Part shown: positions 60,209 to 64,000 of the stretch, piece by piece
Layout: every line of letters begins with the position of its first letter
How positions within the stretch are numbered: position 1 is the stretch's first letter
Assembly (NCBI GenBank): GCA_947000775.1
Contig: CAMQGK010000140.1
Span: forward strand, 1-64,000
From: Pterois miles
Lineage: Eukaryota; Chordata; Actinopteri; Perciformes; Scorpaenidae
Length of the DNA: 64,000 nucleotides
Direction of reading: 5' to 3'
Made by a program: the position numbers and the translations under genes
Notes under the pieces: model-generated
The model's database searches: none
Seen by the model: the letters and a program-made list of their open reading frames with translations, nothing else
Told to the model about the DNA's origin: nothing

Positions 60209-62944
60209 TCAATTGATGTGTGTCTGTCTGTCCTCTGTGCTGCAGGTCTCCAAATGATGTAAACAAACCATCTCCAGGAGTTTCAAAACTCTCCTGTAAA
60301 TTCAAAAAATTCAAGGACTCTGATTGGCTCCTGTGAATCAACAAAACTCAGCTTGTTGCCATGATTTGTTGCCATGTTCTCCACTATGAGACCAATACAG
60401 GAATATTATCTTATCTTATCTTATAAAAACAAAAAACTATGTGGCATTTGCTCAAATAACAATGCTTTGTATAAACAATATAAAACCATTTTAATATGTG
60501 TATAATAATGTGACTATCAAACAGTTTCATTTGAAATAATGGTAATGTAATAATTGTTTTACGCATCTCAACACCACAGTTTTCGGACATGAGGAAAAAT
60601 GAAAAAGAAAAGTTTGGATGCATAAAAGGCTTCAGAAATTGTATTAAATATTTTTTTGTGCGTATATACATAGTAGGGGTGTGACGGTTCATAAAATTCA
60701 CGGTTCGGTTCAAATCCCGGTTTGCGGTCCCGGTTTTGGGTTCGGTCTGTCCGTCTGTAGTCAGAGCTACATGGTCTGTGTTGGACAGTTCAGGAAGTAC
60801 TGCGTAGCTTATGTGTCTGCCAGACGACATATTACAGCGCGGCTCAAGTAGCCTCATCGTATGCTGACATCCAGCGTCCTCCACGACTGCATCAGGCTGC
60901 ATATCTTTCAATAGAAACATCCCTTATGCTTTGGTTGTGTTTTAGTTGTGTCCCAGCCTCTTTCCATAGGCCTTGATTTCTAGTGTGACAATATATGATG
61001 AAAAAAAAAAAAAACACACAATCGGCCTCATAACCTATTTCAAACAAACCTAACAATACATACACAAACTGAATTGTGACTAGAGAACCGAGCGGTTTGT
61101 ATTTTTACTCGCACTGTTCCCATCCCTAGTACATGAACACCGCATTGACTCCTGGATCGTACATCAACGTTGGGGCCATATTGGACCTGGCTAGACTGGC
61201 CTGTAACCCAGATATAAGTGAACGAGGGCGCTGCCGTTTTGCTGGATAAAAAGCACTATAACATTGCATTTTCAACCGATTTCAATGAGTCGTTTTATAA
61301 TCAAAAGTTTATGATCCATGAGGAGTAATGCTATGATATTACTTTTGTGGAAAACTGTTAAATACATTAACGTCACTGCTTCCGGTTTATGGATCACAGG
61401 TCTGCCCTTCAGTATGGTGGGGTTCCATCATTATAGGTTATTAAAACTAGATCATATCATATTTTCCTCAAAGCATTTTTCAAATTCTCAACTGTTTTTG
61501 TTGCATCAAGTTTATGTTACATCTTTACAATAAGTTTGTTTCTGTAACATCAGATAAGAGCTAACATTCGGTACTGTTAGCTAACCAATGAGTTAATGTT
61601 AACTTATTGATGTTCATGTCTTACATATCATGTTTATGTCCGATATATAATAAAAATGATGCGTCTAATATTGCAAACAATAAAACTGATGACGTCAAGC
61701 TTTACAAGTGTTATCAGATTATTTCGGTTTCATAGTTGCTGTATTATCACTATTACTCCATTAAATTCAGATACCTAACATTATTATACTATATTATTTA
61801 TTATCGTTATTTATTTATGACATTTTTATTCATTTTATATATTTCATCATTATATGGCATTATACAGGGACCTCTCTACAAGTATTAACCTTGAACAAGG
61901 AAAATGAGCCAAAGTCACACTTGACAAATGTGAGTCTTAACAGTTCCTGATGATAAAATAATTATCTTCTATTACACAAGTGATTCAGTTCATGTCAGCC
62001 TACAAGACACACTTGTCTCCTGAGCATCTAGCAGCGATTAGAGCTTAACTATCCAGATGCTAACCGGAGACTAAACTTGATTTTTCTACACCATGTACAT
62101 CATAAACCCTTTAATATAATAACGGTTCATTGAAATCAGTTGGGAAATATAGACGTTAAAGTGCTTTTTATCCAGAGAAATGGCAGCTCCCTCGTTCACT
62201 AGTACAGGGTTACAGATAAGTCTGGACAGGTCCAGTGTGGCGGCCACGCTGACGTATCGCTGCAGTGGGCTGAAGCGACGTCTATCTTTATACGTCTATG
62301 GTAAATACAGCCTCACAAAGCTGCTGGCATGGCTGCTGTTTGAACAGCAGCCCCTGTTGTGTGACCGGTCTACAATATTTAAGAATTAATTTTGTTTTTG
62401 AGCTTTTCTAAAAGGCTTGTTTCTTCTTCTGGTCTGCTTTCCACGTTTAGATCATTCCTTCGGTTAAACGTCCTCCTCGAGGCTATACAACCTCAGACAC
62501 CCTGCTGGTTCATGTCTTGCATTGAAGTCGAAAATGTGTGGTGTGTATGTGGTTACACAGGTGAATACAGTATGCTTCACCTGTTGAGCCTGGGACTGTG
62601 AGGACAGTGGTGATGATGCCACAGGACATGATGGTTTTCCTGCCAGCATCTCCTCATGACGTCCAGGATCCCTTCATCGGTCACTGCTCCAGTTGATAAA
62701 ACTTGTGACAACTAGAAGTAAAACAGAGGGAATAATCATAAAGGTACCAGGGTGGGGGGTCGGTCTCACCAGACACATAGGAGATAAGCATGCCTGAAAG
62801 TATTGTGTAGATTTAGTAAATGATTGGTACTAGTTTGCGGTGCTTTTCCAGCAGAGAGTGTCTGTGAGATTCTCCAAACACCTCCATCAGGTTCTGCACC
62901 GAAGCGCCATCTTTGCCCATCAGCAGCCAGAAGACTCGCTCCAT
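60209..62944 (-). CDS. Unrecognised small gene B, unit 6
   Basis: Exons 62831-62944, 62581-62711 and 60209-60293; non-coding exon ends at 63737. It is complete even though the unit is cut by the window end. Confidence 0.35.
60674..61129. mobile_element. hAT-like non-autonomous element, unit 6
   Basis: Same element and position in the unit. Confidence 0.6.
61130..62303. mobile_element. Foldback MITE with long inverted arms, unit 6
   Basis: Same element and position in the unit. Confidence 0.65.
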
Positions 62945-63110
62945 GTTGTTCAGGTCCTACAGGCCAGAAGTCAAGGAGTGACCAAACATGCCAATACAAC
63001 GGTTCATTTCTTATAGCTTTACACACATGTAGGACATTTAAAATAATACCTGACTAACTTCATATGAATGGCAATTTTTTTAATGCCGAAATCGATAAAT
63101 TTGCTGGAGG

Positions 63111-63376
63111 TGTTACCAGCGCCAGACCTAGGGGGTATCTGGACCGGCAGAGAGGGCTACACAGGCGGTGAAGCACAGCGTAGCCAAGAGATAAACGCTG
63201 TAGATCAATAGGGAGAAAGACCAAAGTTAGCGTCTTGTCTCAGCCACAGCTTGTTTATTTCTCCACAATTTCATACAGTATCTTCATTCACATATTAACA
63301 TATACAGTCCCTTTAACACGTATCAAGCACTATCGCATTATCGCATTATACATATTCTCCTAACTGGCACTTCACA
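63111..63376 (-). mobile_element. Putative solo LTR, unit 6
   Basis: Same block and ends as in unit 2. Confidence 0.45.
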
Positions 63377-63863
63377 GCAGCGCTAAGGCGCTTTGCCCAT
63401 GACACATTAACAAGTGTTAGAATACAACCACCGTCTTTACACACTGTTGGCTGGCTAACACTTTTTAGGAACATTTGCAACTTATTTTCTAACTCTACTG
63501 AACATTATGCCACTTCATATCACTTTACCACACTTACAAAACTACTGTGTAAAACTAAAGTTCACGGACGCAACTGCTAAAAATGGCGATCTCCTTCGTA
63601 GCATTTAGCAACATAGTAAACCCGCTACACTTCTCAAACATGTCAACATCTTCTTACAACATTAGCAGACGATTTATATAACATTCACATTAGCTGCTGA
63701 TACAACATAAACATTGAAAAATGAGTTTTGCAGTACCTGTAGATCAATAGGGAGAAAGACCAAAGCTAGCTTCTTGTCTCAGCCACAGCTCGCTTATTTG
63801 TGAGCTGCGCGTGAGCAGAGCACGTAGTTACAGTCTCCCTTAAAAGATCTACAGCAGCACCAG

Positions 63864-63878
63864 GGCGCCATCTACTGG
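63864..63878 (-). promoter_or_regulatory. CTCF-like site, unit 6 (perfect core)
   Basis: Same perfect 15-base match. Confidence 0.5.
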
Positions 63879-64000
63879 CGGGGAGGTGTAATAACCTCAA
63901 AATAAGGACTGTGGAGAAGCCGCTAGCCGTTTTAATGCTGCACGCTACCTCTGTCACGGACAGGAAACGGTGTCGTATGGCGATAACATGCGGCCCGGCC

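Larger units (their letters stand above)
59915..64000. repeat. Tandem unit 6 (partial, 4,086 bp)
   Basis: Sixth copy, cut by the window end. Gene B (60209-62944) and the CTCF-like site are present. The kinase gene of this unit would lie beyond 64000. Confidence 0.96.

Noticed and set aside
1..64000. CRISPR-like array or bacterial mobile island
   Set aside because: The regular repeat is a 12 kb eukaryotic gene unit with introns; there are no short repeat-spacer arrays or cas-like genes.
1..64000. Array as a pure assembly duplication artefact
   Set aside because: Each unit has its own combination of indels and substitutions, including private insertions in unit 2 and a mosaic unit 5. Copy number could still be wrong, and units 3 and 4 are close enough that one might be an artefact.

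Overview
The window looks like nuclear DNA from a ray-finned (teleost, probably percomorph-type) fish. It has spliced genes with GT-AG introns, AT-rich introns, and several interspersed repeats of a kind common in teleost genomes: a hAT-like non-autonomous element, a long-arm foldback MITE, an L2/Rex-like tail starting with CATC repeats, a LINE ORF fragment and a putative solo LTR. Nothing bacterial is present.

The whole 64 kb is one head-to-tail tandem array. A unit of about 11.95 kb is present five times in full (1-11762, 11763-24077, 24078-36021, 36022-47967, 47968-59914) and a sixth time in part (59915-64000). The unit edges are arbitrary, set by the window start. The array runs off both ends, so the true copy number is unknown. 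Units 3, 4 and 5 are 11,944, 11,946 and 11,947 bp and almost identical. Unit 1 is the most diverged, mostly in its left half. Unit 2 carries private insertions.

Each unit encodes two minus-strand gene models. Gene A (for example 6099-11435) is a compact ten-exon AGC-type kinase of 509 aa that closely resembles the MAST family. It has a short piece of the MAST pre-kinase domain, a kinase domain with all catalytic residues, and a short basic C-terminal tail, but no PDZ domain. By my reading, the five complete copies encode the same protein. Gene B (for example 12057-15107) is a low-confidence small gene of about 109 aa in three coding exons with an upstream non-coding exon. I do not recognise it. 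On the minus strand the order is B, then A, then the next unit's B.

The rest of each unit is intron and repeat-derived DNA. Points of interest are the expansion of a stripped-down MAST-like kinase, a CTCF-like site once per unit that is perfect only in units 3-6, a mosaic unit 5 that suggests exchange between units, and a duplicated segment ending exactly at a splice donor. Exon structures were read by eye from splice sites and reading frame; no alignment or database search was run.
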